Of a stretch of DNA of 64,000 nt, positions 17,143 to 25,776 are shown in pieces. The DNA is from 20CM-2-55-15 sp964633285 (GTDB taxonomy: Bacteria > Acidobacteriota > Terriglobia > 20CM-2-55-15), in assembly GCA_964633285.1 (NCBI GenBank), contig CAZWGA010000002.1:124001-188000 (forward strand). Reading direction: 5' to 3'. The position numbers and the translations under genes are program-made. A model generated the notes under the pieces. That model had not been told where the DNA came from. It made no database searches and was given only the letters and a program-made list of their open reading frames with translations. How positions within the stretch are numbered: position 1 is the first letter of the stretch; each line of letters starts with the position of its first letter.

Positions 17143-17907
17143 TTACGCCAGTTCTTTGTCCTTCTCAAACCGAATGCGATCTTCCTCGACGAACTCCTTC
17201 ACGACGGGATGATCGCTCGCATAAAGCTCGGAGATCGTACCGATAAACACAAACTTTCCCTGATGCAGGAGAGCCACGCGATCGGCCACTTTCTCGGCGC
17301 AGTTCGCGATGTCGTGAGTCACGACCATTTGAGTCAAGGTGAGTTGGCGCTGCATTTTCCTGATCAGATTATTGATCGTTTGAGACATGATCGGATCCAC
17401 CATCGTCGTCGGCTCGTCATACAGGATGGCCTTCGGTTCCGCTGCGACTCCGCGCGCGATGGCGACCGCACGCTTCATCCCTGTGCTGAGTTCCGACGGC
17501 ATGAGATCCGCGAGATCCTCGATCTCGACGAGCTTGAGATACTCCTCGACCTTCCGGTTGATCTCGTCATCGCTGTGGCCGCTGTCATTTAAAGGAAAAG
17601 CGATATTTTCCCAGACCCTCAGCGAGTCGAAGAGAGCTCCGGATTGAAAGACGAGCTGACATTTCCTTCGGACGTGGGCCAGTTCCCGTTCGTTCATTCC
17701 CGTGATGTCTTCGCCGTCCACGATCACCCGCCCGCTGTCAGGCTTGAAGAGACCCACGGCCAGTGTCAGCGTCACGGTTTTTCCAGCGCCGCTGGGTCCC
17801 AGGATCGCGAATGTTTCTCCCTCCGCTACGGCGAGTGAAACGCCATCGAGGACCTTTTTTTCATCGAAGGATTTATAAACATCGATGAATTCGATGAAAT
17901 TCGGCAT
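17143..17907 (-). CDS. MlaF-like ABC transporter ATP-binding protein
   Basis: The ATG at 17907 is chosen; upstream in-frame starts would run into the divergent transporter gene. The 254-residue ATPase has Walker A GPSGAGKT (37-44), Q-loop VFQSGALFDSL, signature ELSTGMKR, Walker B AILYDEPTTMVDP and H-loop VVTHD. The Q-loop wording and the downstream NIAFPLND are those of the Mla/Ttg2A phospholipid-transport ATPases rather than amino-acid importers. No MlaE permease or MlaD protein is adjacent, so the partner subunits are elsewhere. The signature has T where the family usually has G, a mild oddity. Confidence 0.87.
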   Translation of the reverse strand: MPNFIEFIDVYKSFDEKKVLDGVSLAVAEGETFAILGPSGAGKTVTLTLAVGLFKPDSGRVIVDGEDITGMNERELAHVRRKCQLVFQSGALFDSLRVWENIAFPLNDSGHSDDEINRKVEEYLKLVEIEDLADLMPSELSTGMKRAVAIARGVAAEPKAILYDEPTTMVDPIMSQTINNLIRKMQRQLTLTQMVVTHDIANCAEKVADRVALLHQGKFVFIGTISELYASDHPVVKEFVEEDRIRFEKDKELA

Positions 17908-17932
17908 CCGGCTATTGTAGATTCGGAACACC

Positions 17933-19423
17933 ATGAAAGCCATTCCATACCTTTTGCTCGTTATCGTTCTGATTGCGGCGGCGCCTCATGCTTCCGCGCA
18001 GGAACTGGTTTGGGCCGCAGACGCCGAAGGAGGAGCGCCGTATACGTTTCCGGATCCGCGCAACCCGGCCCACATTATTGGATTCGAGGTGGATCTCGCC
18101 AACGCGCTGGCCGCTCGAATGGGCGGCAAGGCTCGGTTTGTTCAGAATCAATGGGACGGACTCGTGCCGGGACTTGAACGGGGCGAGTATGATGTCGTCA
18201 TCAATGGTCTGGAAATCACTGCCGACCGGGCCGAAAGAATTCATTTTTCCAATCCCTATTTCTACTCGACTCTGACGATCACGACTCGCGCCGACGACAC
18301 GCGCGTGCAGCGCGCCGAAGACCTCCGCAAGCTTACTGTCGGAGTGCTGAAAGTTACTTTCGCAGAGCGTTTCGTACAAAACCTTAACGATGTAACGATC
18401 CGCAGCTACGACGGCCAGGTTCAGCCGTTCATCGATCTGGCCCTCGGCCGCCTTGATGCCGTCGTCATGGACACGCCAATCGCGTTGTACTACGCAACCG
18501 GACCGCAGGTTCGAAACATCGAGTTGGCGTCGGCCCGTATGACGTTCGGAATCGGCATCCGCAAAAGCGACGACGACCTCCTCGGACGCATCAATACGGC
18601 TCTGGACTCCATGAAACAGGACGGAACGTTGCGAAAGATTTATTCCGACTGGGGTATCTATAATGCCGCAACAGCTCAGGCCTTCGGAGACCGCGAACCG
18701 GTTTCCAACGAAAACGCGGCGAGCTACCGCAATTACCTCGACGCCATCCGCACAGAACGCACTTTCAAAGAACGCATGGATCAGTATCGGCTGTTTCTGC
18801 CGTTGCTGCTTCAGGGCGCGCTTGTAACATTGGAAATTTCGGCCGCGTCGATGGCTCTTGCGATCGGGCTGGGGCTGTTGATGGCCATTGTCCGCGTATT
18901 TGCGCCACGCGGCTTATCCTGGCCCGTCGTGGCTTTCATTGAAGTCATTCGCGGCACGCCGCTGTTGATTCAGTTGTTCATTATTTTTTACGGGTTGCCT
19001 TCCATCGGCATCAAGTTCTCGCCGCTTTGGGCCGCGGTTATCGGATTGGGTGTGAACTATGCGGCTTATGAGGCAGAAAACTATCGGGCGGGAATTCAAT
19101 CGATTCCAAAAGGACAGCTCGATGCCGCGCTGGCTCTCGGGCTGACCCGCATTCAGACGATCCGCAAAATCGTGCTGCCACAGGCAGTGAGGCTGGTGAT
19201 CCCGCCCGTAACGAATGATTTCATCGCGTTGCTGAAAGATTCCTCGCTGGTTTCGGTTATCACCATGGTCGAGCTCACCAAAATGTACGGCCAGCTCGCC
19301 GCAACCAATTACGACTACATCGGGATCGGGTTATTGACGGCAGCGATTTACTTCGTGCTGGGTTTGCCGATTGCGCGGCTGTCGCGAGTCCTGGAATCGC
19401 GACTGGCGTACATGAAGGTTTGA
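17933..19423 (+). CDS. Fused amino-acid ABC substrate-binding protein and permease
   Basis: A 496-residue protein joining a signal peptide (1-23), a family 3 solute-binding domain (about 25-255: IIGFEVDLANALAARMGG, YDVVINGLEITADRAERI) and a His/Gln/Arg-type permease domain (about 288-490). The permease has conserved ALALGLTRIQTIRKIVLPQA, the EAA-like loop that contacts the ATPase. The fusion corresponds to the GlnP/GlnH type known from some Gram-positives and other bacteria; the substrate is probably a polar amino acid. No GlnQ-type ATPase lies beside it, and the divergent ATPase 25 bases away is of Mla type. The starts of the two genes are so close that their promoters must overlap or lie within the opposite gene. 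Confidence 0.88.
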   Translation: MKAIPYLLLVIVLIAAAPHASAQELVWAADAEGGAPYTFPDPRNPAHIIGFEVDLANALAARMGGKARFVQNQWDGLVPGLERGEYDVVINGLEITADRAERIHFSNPYFYSTLTITTRADDTRVQRAEDLRKLTVGVLKVTFAERFVQNLNDVTIRSYDGQVQPFIDLALGRLDAVVMDTPIALYYATGPQVRNIELASARMTFGIGIRKSDDDLLGRINTALDSMKQDGTLRKIYSDWGIYNAATAQAFGDREPVSNENAASYRNYLDAIRTERTFKERMDQYRLFLPLLLQGALVTLEISAASMALAIGLGLLMAIVRVFAPRGLSWPVVAFIEVIRGTPLLIQLFIIFYGLPSIGIKFSPLWAAVIGLGVNYAAYEAENYRAGIQSIPKGQLDAALALGLTRIQTIRKIVLPQAVRLVIPPVTNDFIALLKDSSLVSVITMVELTKMYGQLAATNYDYIGIGLLTAAIYFVLGLPIARLSRVLESRLAYMKV

Positions 19424-19436
19424 AGTCTTTCGCGTT

Positions 19437-20936
19437 TTACTTTGCCAGCATCTGGTAATTGAAATACGCCACGCGATCGCGGCCTCCGTTCTTGGCAATG
19501 TAGAGAGCCTGATCCGCGACGCGAATCAGGTCTTCCTTGCTCAAGGCGTTCGTGGGGTAATTCGCAATGCCGATCGATGCCGTGATACTGCCAATACCAG
19601 GATATTTCTGAGCGGCGATCCGCTCGCGAATACGTTCGGCTACCTGACTGGCGCCCTGCAGCGGAGTTTCCGGCAGGATTACGGTGAACTCCTCGCCTCC
19701 ATATCGGGCTGCAAAATCGATCGTGCGGCACGTGTTTCGGATCGTCTCGGCGACGGAACGGATGACCGCGTCGCCACTGGGATGGCCAAACCGGTCGTTG
19801 ACTTCCTTCAGAAAATCGAGATCGATAATCAGCAGCGATAGTGGACGATTGTGCCGTTGCGCCCGGTCCAGTTCGACCGATAACGTTGCCTGAAAGAATC
19901 GATGATTCGGCAGCCCCGTCAGATAGTCCGTTCGCGCGCGATGTTCAACTTCTTCGAAAAGCTGCGCGTTACGCAGCGCATTTGCGGCTGTGCTCGCCAT
20001 GACTTCAAAAAACCGGGCCGTCGCTTCCGAAAGAACCGTTCCCAGCTTCGTGGATTGAATGTAAATCAAACCCAGCACCGACTCATGGGCAATCATGGGA
20101 ACGGCGACAATGCCCACGGGCTTCGCATCGGGAATAAAGAGAAGATGGCGCGAAGCGTAAGCTTCGTTCAACCCAGGATGTTGCTCAAGATCGATATCTT
20201 CATTGCGGACATCCTGCTTTGAAGCCATCACCAGAATCTTCGACGACCGCGTCTTCGGGTCGATCCGTACGATCCAGCAATCCTGCGCTTCCAATACCTC
20301 GGTCAACCGGGAAGCAATCGAAAACAGAACCTCATCCGTATTGAGCGATGAAGACAACACGCGCGTAATTTCGACCATCACACCCGCCATGCGATTTTCT
20401 TCCAGCATCGCAATCGAACGCTTATCGTCCTGGATGAGCCGCTCGGAAAGAAACACGTAGAAGATCGAAACGACAAAGAAAAGCGCCAGCGTCAGAAACT
20501 CTTCAATGTTGACGTCCCACTGAAACCTGAACAGACGGAAGTAGCTGAACAGCCCGAAAAGAAGACTGACCACAAACAACGAAAACAGGATGAGCCGCAG
20601 ATCCCTCCACACCACAGCAAGCAGGAAAATGACGATGAACGAAATGTACAAATAATCGTCCGCGCCGCGCAGAAGGTATAAGGTTCCCGCCACCAAAACA
20701 AAATCGACAATGGAAAGCGCGCTTTGCAGTTGCTTGCTCGCAAATTTCTCGTGCGGAATGAACTGAAGAATGATGTTGCTGACGGCAAAGAGGAGGGAAA
20801 CACCAAAAACGACGGGAAAGAGTTCAGTTCCCAAATGACTGAAGAGGGTAAGATAGGAAGCCAGAATGACGACGAGCCAGCGCAGGGAAAGAACGGCTTT
20901 ACGATGATCGATTTCGGATTTGGATTTAGGCTTCAA
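19437..20936 (-). CDS. Membrane diguanylate cyclase (multi-TM, GAF, GGDEF)
   Basis: A 499-residue protein with five or six N-terminal membrane helices (about 15-165), a GAF-like domain (about 190-335) and a C-terminal GGDEF domain (about 340-495). The active-site loop is GGEEF (about 413-417). RTID stands five residues before it and matches the RxxD inhibitory site, so it should make cyclic di-GMP and be product-inhibited. The start is a TTG at 20936 with no strong Shine-Dalgarno; the first helix follows soon after. It is convergent with the amino-acid transporter (13-base gap) and divergent from the FAH-family gene. Confidence 0.9.
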   Translation of the reverse strand: MKPKSKSEIDHRKAVLSLRWLVVILASYLTLFSHLGTELFPVVFGVSLLFAVSNIILQFIPHEKFASKQLQSALSIVDFVLVAGTLYLLRGADDYLYISFIVIFLLAVVWRDLRLILFSLFVVSLLFGLFSYFRLFRFQWDVNIEEFLTLALFFVVSIFYVFLSERLIQDDKRSIAMLEENRMAGVMVEITRVLSSSLNTDEVLFSIASRLTEVLEAQDCWIVRIDPKTRSSKILVMASKQDVRNEDIDLEQHPGLNEAYASRHLLFIPDAKPVGIVAVPMIAHESVLGLIYIQSTKLGTVLSEATARFFEVMASTAANALRNAQLFEEVEHRARTDYLTGLPNHRFFQATLSVELDRAQRHNRPLSLLIIDLDFLKEVNDRFGHPSGDAVIRSVAETIRNTCRTIDFAARYGGEEFTVILPETPLQGASQVAERIRERIAAQKYPGIGSITASIGIANYPTNALSKEDLIRVADQALYIAKNGGRDRVAYFNYQMLAK

Positions 20937-21009
20937 TCGTTTCAGCCGCCCATAACACGCCTGAATTCTCTTTGTTTTGCCCTTCTCCTACAATACTCGC
21001 GATTCTAGC

Positions 21010-21015
21010 AGGAGG
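21010..21015 (+). promoter_or_regulatory. Strong ribosome-binding site AGGAGG
   Basis: A perfect AGGAGG ends 5 bases before the GTG at 21021 and 14 bases before the next in-frame ATG (21030), so it decides in favour of the GTG start. Confidence 0.8.
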
Positions 21016-21020
21016 AATCA

Positions 21021-21929
21021 GTGAAATTCATGAACTTTTCCCGAAAGAACGCCCCCAACGTCACGCGGTTGGGTTCGGTCTTCGGAGATACCTGTTTCGA
21101 TATTACCAAAGCGATTGGCGACGATCTCCTGGAGTTTCCACGAGTCGTCTTTACGATCGAAGAAGTCCTTCAAGTCAAAGACGGCCTACAACTGCTTCAG
21201 GACCAGCTCGCGCATCTCAAACGTTCGTCCAGCGGCATCCAGAGTTATCTCTTCCAGGAGTCGGATGCGCTGCTGCGCGCTCCCGTCACTCATCCTCAGA
21301 AGGTAATAGGTATCGGCTTGAACTACAAAGATCACGTCGAGGAGATCAAGGGCCAGACGCCCAAACAGCCGCTGTTGTTCGGCATGTACGGAAATGCAAT
21401 TATTGGCCCCGAAGACACGATCGTTATTCCGCCGATGAGTCAGCAGGTGGATTACGAAGCGGAGCTGGCCGTTGTGATCGGCCGCAGAGCCAGCCGGGTT
21501 TCCAGGGAGTCCGCCACGGACTACGTCGCGGGATATACCAACTTCAATGATGTGTCGGCCAGGGATCTGCAGTTCTCGGATGGTCAATGGGTGCGGGCCA
21601 AATCGTTCGATACTTTCGGTCCAATGGGGCCTTATCTCGTAACGCGTGAAACGCTCAAAGATGGCGATGGACTGGATATCCAGCTTCGATTGAACGGCAA
21701 CACGATGCAGAAATCGAACACCCGGAATCTGATCTTTAAAGTTCCCGATTTGATCTCCTATATCTCGAACATCATGACGCTCGAAGTCGGCGACGTGATT
21801 GCCACCGGAACTCCAGCCGGCGTCGGTTTCGCTCGCAAGCCTCCGGTGTTTATGAAATCGGGCGATGTTGTTGAAGTGGAGATCGAAGGGATCGGAGTGC
21901 TCAGGAATTCTGTGGTTGATTTCGATTGA
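21021..21929 (+). CDS. Fumarylacetoacetate hydrolase (FAH) family enzyme
   Basis: A 302-residue member of the FAH family. The C-terminal catalytic domain (about 95-300) contains GIGLNYKDHVEE, the metal-binding acid pair in VDYEAELAVVIG, the segment DGQWVRAKSFDTFGPMGP and VIATGTPAGVGFARKP. Such enzymes are Mg-dependent beta-diketone hydrolases, 2-hydroxyhepta-2,4-diene-1,7-dioate isomerases, acylpyruvases or oxaloacetate decarboxylases; the sequence does not separate these. The GTG start is fixed by AGGAGG 5 bases upstream. The last 29 bases overlap the convergent hybrid kinase gene. Confidence 0.9.
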   Translation: MKFMNFSRKNAPNVTRLGSVFGDTCFDITKAIGDDLLEFPRVVFTIEEVLQVKDGLQLLQDQLAHLKRSSSGIQSYLFQESDALLRAPVTHPQKVIGIGLNYKDHVEEIKGQTPKQPLLFGMYGNAIIGPEDTIVIPPMSQQVDYEAELAVVIGRRASRVSRESATDYVAGYTNFNDVSARDLQFSDGQWVRAKSFDTFGPMGPYLVTRETLKDGDGLDIQLRLNGNTMQKSNTRNLIFKVPDLISYISNIMTLEVGDVIATGTPAGVGFARKPPVFMKSGDVVEVEIEGIGVLRNSVVDFD

Positions 21930-23346
21930 TCATCCCGCCCACCGCTTCGAGAAGATCCTGGATCCGGAAAGGTTTTTGAAGGCACTGAAGGCCTGTCTCT
22001 TCAAAGAAGCGCTTGGTCTTGGCGTTGATCACGTCTCCAGTCACAAACAGGAAGCGATGCTCGAGCGCAGGTTTTACCGACCGCACTTGCCGGTATAACC
22101 GTTGCCCGCTGAGCCCCGGCATCAACTGATCGCAAACGACCAGATCATAATCGTTCGTTTTGATGTGTTTCAGCGCTTCAGCCCCGGAGCTGGCGAGATC
22201 GACCTTCGCTCCCTGCCGGGCGAGCACATCGAAAATGAGTTCGGTAATCTGCGCTTCGTCATCGATCACCAGGATCTGCTTGTCGTGCAGCATCTGGCCT
22301 CGCGAAGCTCTGGGAGGCTCGATATCCAGGCTTTCGCTGCGACGCCGGATCGGCAATTCCAGCGTGAACGTGGCTCCGCTGCCGTAGGTGCTCCATGCGA
22401 AGAGATCGCCCCCATGGTTCTTCACGATCTCCGAACAGATACTCAAGCCAAGCCCCGTGCCGTGTCCGGTTTCCTTTGTCGTGAAAAACGGATCGAATAT
22501 GTGCTCCATGTCGGCTGGGCGGATGCCGGCTCCATTGTCGCTGACGACAATCCGAATGCGGCCCTCATCCGACGCCGTTCCGATCTGAATTGTTCCCGGC
22601 TGCCGGCCGGCGCCGGTTATGCCGTGCTCGGCATTCACGATCAGGTTCAGGAGAACCTGTTCGATTTGATGGGGATCCCCCCAGGGCTTCGGCAAATCCT
22701 CGGTCAGATTCGTGGTGATAATAATGTCGCCCACGTTGTGGCCGTACCCGCGCAGCTCGATCACGTTGCGGACGATTTCATTTACATCAAAAGCAACGCG
22801 CTTGGGAGCATTCTTGGCCGCAAGCGTCAGGAAATTTCGGACGATCTTTCCCGCCCGCTCGGCCTGCGCCAGAATCACTTCAACCATACGCCGGGTCGAC
22901 GGATTCAAGTCGGACGCGGCGGCCAATTCGGCGTATCCCAGGATTCCGGCCAGTGGATTGTTCAACTCATGAGCCACGCCTGAAACCAGACGGCCGATCG
23001 CAGCCATCTTTTCAAGATGCACCACCTGATTTCGAAGGACAACCTCGTTCGTAATCTCCCGGGCGTAAACAATCTTCAGGTTCGGAACATCGAATTCGGC
23101 TGTTTCCAACACGAATGTTCCCCGTCCAAGGATTTCGATTTCACGCGTAGGAATTGCTCTTAGGTCAATACTCCCAAAGAGTTCGGTAAAAGCGGGGTTT
23201 GAAAAGACGGAATTGCCCTCGTCATCGACGACGGCAACCGGAACCGGAATTCTCGCGAACAGATTGCTGATCAGTGTTGTCAGCTCGGCAGAGAGTGTTG
23301 GACCTTCCATGGCCGGTTCGCTCACTCCTTGAAATATTGCCTTCAC
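21901..23346 (-). CDS. Soluble hybrid histidine kinase (PAS-HisKA-HATPase-REC)
   Basis: A 481-residue cytoplasmic kinase without membrane helices. A PAS-like domain (about 25-100: ARIPVPVAVVDDEGNSVFSN) precedes a HisKA domain with H126 in VAHELNNPLAGIL. An ATPase domain follows, with N-box QVLLNLIVNAEHGI, G1 DNGAGIR and G2 GTGLGLSI. A C-terminal receiver domain has its phospho-acceptor in VVCDQLMPG (about D406) and a conserved QKPF. The H box is of the AtoS/NtrB-like subgroup. No partner regulator adjoins it. It overlaps the FAH gene tail-to-tail by 29 bases. Confidence 0.9.
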   Translation of the reverse strand: MKAIFQGVSEPAMEGPTLSAELTTLISNLFARIPVPVAVVDDEGNSVFSNPAFTELFGSIDLRAIPTREIEILGRGTFVLETAEFDVPNLKIVYAREITNEVVLRNQVVHLEKMAAIGRLVSGVAHELNNPLAGILGYAELAAASDLNPSTRRMVEVILAQAERAGKIVRNFLTLAAKNAPKRVAFDVNEIVRNVIELRGYGHNVGDIIITTNLTEDLPKPWGDPHQIEQVLLNLIVNAEHGITGAGRQPGTIQIGTASDEGRIRIVVSDNGAGIRPADMEHIFDPFFTTKETGHGTGLGLSICSEIVKNHGGDLFAWSTYGSGATFTLELPIRRRSESLDIEPPRASRGQMLHDKQILVIDDEAQITELIFDVLARQGAKVDLASSGAEALKHIKTNDYDLVVCDQLMPGLSGQRLYRQVRSVKPALEHRFLFVTGDVINAKTKRFFEETGLQCLQKPFRIQDLLEAVGGMINRNQPQNS

Positions 23347-23406
23347 GAAAACAGGGGCTCATTGTCTGTGGAAAACCGTTCCTTTGCAACAAAAAACTAT
23401 AATTCC

Positions 23407-24261
23407 CTACAAACGGCAAATTGCGACAATCGGACACTTTGCGCACTTCAACAGATTCCGCTTCCGCGGACAATCTCCAGCAATTCCGAGATGGCAGAGA
23501 GCGAAGTCGTAACGTACCGGATCATCCGCATGAAGCCGCCGGAGACTCCGCGTAATATCCAAAGCCATGGACCACCCGGGACTGCGCATCTCGGTCAGAC
23601 CAATGTAGCTGGAAATCCTCGCGATGTGCGTATCGAGGGGTACGACCAGTTGCCGCTCCGCCACGCGTGTCCAGACGCCGCAATCGATCCCGTCAGCCCG
23701 CCGAACCATCCACCGCAAATAAAGATTCAAGCGCTTGCAGGCACTCCCTTCTTGTGGGCTTGGAAAGAAAAACCGGACACCGATCCGTTTCTTCAGCTCG
23801 CCCCTGGGATAGAACTGCTCATGCCCGAATCCCAACAGGACTCGGGAGAAATTCTCGAGCGCCGGACCAACATCCGTATCCTCGGGCGAGAGCGCCGAGG
23901 CAAAGGCGCCTTCCAGAGACCCGTAATCTTCCCGGGCGCGCCGGATGATCCAAAACAGAGCGGCTAGATCGCGGCTGGTATTAAATCGGTGATAAAAGCC
24001 TCTCAAGCGACGCAGATCACGGCGAGGTTCGAACGACGCAACAGCTTGTGCGGGTGATGGCCCCAGATACGCCAGGGCGCTGTCTACGGTTCGCAGAACA
24101 CTCTTGACGTTTCCGTAGGCAAAGACTGCAGCAATGAGCCCGGCAACCTCACGGTCTTCCGGGCTTTCGTAGCGGTGAACAAACTGGACAGGATCATTCG
24201 TCAGATGGCGTTCTTTGGGGAAGGTCTCGATGAAGTTGTCGAGGTGATACTTGAGAGACAT
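23407..24261 (-). CDS. TIGR02757 / DUF2400 family protein, probable Fe-S HhH-GPD relative
   Basis: A 284-residue protein matching the TIGR02757 (DUF2400) family: VAGLIAAVFAYGNVKSVLRTVD, CKRLNLYLRWMVRRADGIDCGVW and VVPLDTHIARIS. The C-terminus has four cysteines spaced C-x8-C-x2-C-x5-C, resembling the iron-sulphur loop of endonuclease III/MutY. PLDTHI resembles the region around the catalytic aspartate in that superfamily. A DNA-glycosylase-like role is therefore plausible, but the family has no established activity that I know of. A long palindromic repeat stands immediately upstream. Confidence 0.8.
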   Translation of the reverse strand: MSLKYHLDNFIETFPKERHLTNDPVQFVHRYESPEDREVAGLIAAVFAYGNVKSVLRTVDSALAYLGPSPAQAVASFEPRRDLRRLRGFYHRFNTSRDLAALFWIIRRAREDYGSLEGAFASALSPEDTDVGPALENFSRVLLGFGHEQFYPRGELKKRIGVRFFFPSPQEGSACKRLNLYLRWMVRRADGIDCGVWTRVAERQLVVPLDTHIARISSYIGLTEMRSPGWSMALDITRSLRRLHADDPVRYDFALCHLGIAGDCPRKRNLLKCAKCPIVAICRL

Positions 24262-24269
24262 TTAAAAGC

Positions 24270-24382
24270 AACGCGGGTGTAAAATCTGGGAATTAAAGGG
24301 ACGCACGCTCGAATTCTGAATTGCAAGAATTCGAGCGTGCGTCCCTTTGATTCCCAATGTAGTCGCGGGTTTTATACCCGCG
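24270..24382. repeat. Palindromic intergenic repeat, copy 2, with a nested 30-bp palindrome
   Basis: The outer arms AACGCGGGTGTAAAA (24270-24284) and TTTTATACCCGCG (24370-24382) pair with one mismatch, as in copy 1. The right half again carries ATGTAGTCGCGG (24357-24368) and also forms a local CGCGGGT/ACCCGCG hairpin (24364-24382). Where copy 1 has a short loop, this copy holds a second palindrome: arms 24287-24316 and 24327-24356 pair over 30 bases with one mismatch around a 10-base loop. It lies between the FecR gene (3' end) and the DUF2400 gene (5' end). Confidence 0.8.
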
Positions 24383-24389
24383 CCCGAAT

Positions 24390-25160
24390 CTACTGCGGGA
24401 AACTGAGAGTCGGCTTCGCGCGCTCGGTGTTGCTGGTACCGGTGCGCGAGTTCGCACCATTCAGCGGATCGTTGATGCGATTTCCGCGATCGTTGTCATG
24501 CGCGAGTACTCCCCCGGCCGGCAAATCGTTCGCATCGGCTTCCGGCGCATTCTTTCTTCGGAGTTGGAATATGCGAGGTTTGACCAGCTCGGCTTCGTTT
24601 CGAACCGGCATTAATGGAAACTCGTTCGGACGAACCAGTGTTTTGAATCCCTGGTCCAGGATGACTTCCCGATTCTGTAGCGCGACATTCTCGACCGTCA
24701 CACGGCCTTCCAGACAGCGTACTTCAGCGTTTCGCGCTTCGTCGACGATCACATCAAAAACCGTGCCGCGAACTGCAATCAGCGCGGTCGGAGTGGTCAC
24801 GCGATAGGGATTCGGCCTGCCACCGAGACGTTGAATATAGAAGCGCACCTGTCCGACCATGAGGTTCATGAGGCTTCGCAGATTACCGCTCCAGAAGTCC
24901 TCGACTGTCAGCGTGGAATTCTCGGAAACCACCATGTAGGAACCATCCGGTACCTGAAGTATCAGTTGTGCGCCCGAACCTGTTCGGATTTGGTCGCCCA
25001 CTTGAATGACCTGCGATGATTCGTTCAGCACCTTGAATGTTCTGCCGGTTGCCGCCTTCCACTCGACCGGCCCCACCATGGAAGACACTCTCATGGCAGA
25101 CTGCGCCCAGAGCGCGGCCGGCAACAGCACGAGGATCAGAGCAAATATAACTTTTCTCAT
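24390..25160 (-). CDS. FecR-domain exported protein
   Basis: A 256-residue protein with a signal peptide (about 1-20) and a FecR domain (about 50-165). Diagnostic parts are VGDQIRTGSGAQLILQVPDGSYMVV and TPTALIAVRGTVFDVIVDE, both typical of the beta-sandwich FecR/LPS-assembly-like fold. The C-terminal 60 residues are polar and probably disordered. In this form (signal peptide, no sigma-factor partner) FecR proteins are thought to bind ligands or surface polymers, unlike the classical anti-sigma FecR. Its ATG overlaps the stop of the upstream exported-protein gene (ATGA). It is the last gene of the CHASE2-kinase operon. Confidence 0.85.
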   Translation of the reverse strand: MRKVIFALILVLLPAALWAQSAMRVSSMVGPVEWKAATGRTFKVLNESSQVIQVGDQIRTGSGAQLILQVPDGSYMVVSENSTLTVEDFWSGNLRSLMNLMVGQVRFYIQRLGGRPNPYRVTTPTALIAVRGTVFDVIVDEARNAEVRCLEGRVTVENVALQNREVILDQGFKTLVRPNEFPLMPVRNEAELVKPRIFQLRRKNAPEADANDLPAGGVLAHDNDRGNRINDPLNGANSRTGTSNTERAKPTLSFPQ

Positions 25161-25741
25161 TTCCCACCTTTCGCAAGTTCACCAGGGTCATCATGAATCT
25201 TTGTCGGCCGTGGCGAATCGATGCGTCGAAAATCCAGAGCTTCCTGGAACAAACCGAAGCCGCTGCCCAGATCGGGCAATGGACGAACCCTGCGGGATGC
25301 GCGGAGTCTTTCGAAAATCCTCGAGTTCCTTTCCTTCTCAACCTGTTTGAGGAACCCGTCCAATGAATGAGCCATCTTTTCACAGCTCATCCCAGCGTTC
25401 TCGGCATAAGACCAGAAATCATGCCGAGCATCCTCCTGGGTCATCTCGGCGAAGCTCTTTCCGGTAGTGGCCTGAATGTAAGCAAGGGCAGTGATTTCAC
25501 CCCAACTCAACTTCTTTGCCACTCCCCATTTGAGTTCTTCCTCGCTGGTGCCGTATTCCTTTTGGATGGATTCCGCCAAAAGCTGCGACGTCTCCGGATC
25601 CATAGACGCCTCGCGATCAAGTCTTGCGATCGCGTTCGTCAGCACCGTATTCAGCCCGGGTCCTCGTCCGCTTGCTCCAAAGAGTGGCAGACTCAAAACC
25701 AGACTTGCGAAGAGAAGACCGAGAAAAGTTCTTCTTATCAT
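25157..25741 (-). CDS. Small exported protein of unknown function in the CHASE2-FecR operon
   Basis: The ATG at 25741 is preferred because it begins directly with a signal peptide (MIRRTFLGLLFASLVLSLPLFG); another ATG at 25768 would add nine residues. About 194 residues. The body is helical and charged, with KLSWGEITALAYIQATTGKSFAEMTQEDARHDFWSY as its most distinctive part (LSWGEITALAY, then a Trp-Tyr pair). No family is recognised. It overlaps the FecR gene by 4 bases and starts 35 bases after the sigma-54 activator stop. It may be the periplasmic partner of the CHASE2 sensor or of FecR; this is inference from position. Confidence 0.7.
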   Translation of the reverse strand: MIRRTFLGLLFASLVLSLPLFGASGRGPGLNTVLTNAIARLDREASMDPETSQLLAESIQKEYGTSEEELKWGVAKKLSWGEITALAYIQATTGKSFAEMTQEDARHDFWSYAENAGMSCEKMAHSLDGFLKQVEKERNSRIFERLRASRRVRPLPDLGSGFGLFQEALDFRRIDSPRPTKIHDDPGELAKGGK

Positions 25742-25776
25742 CGTGATACACCAGAAACAGGGCGCCATCTTAAACC

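Noticed and set aside
22102..22983. 293-residue plus-strand frame
   Set aside because: Antisense to the hybrid kinase; no motif or Shine-Dalgarno.
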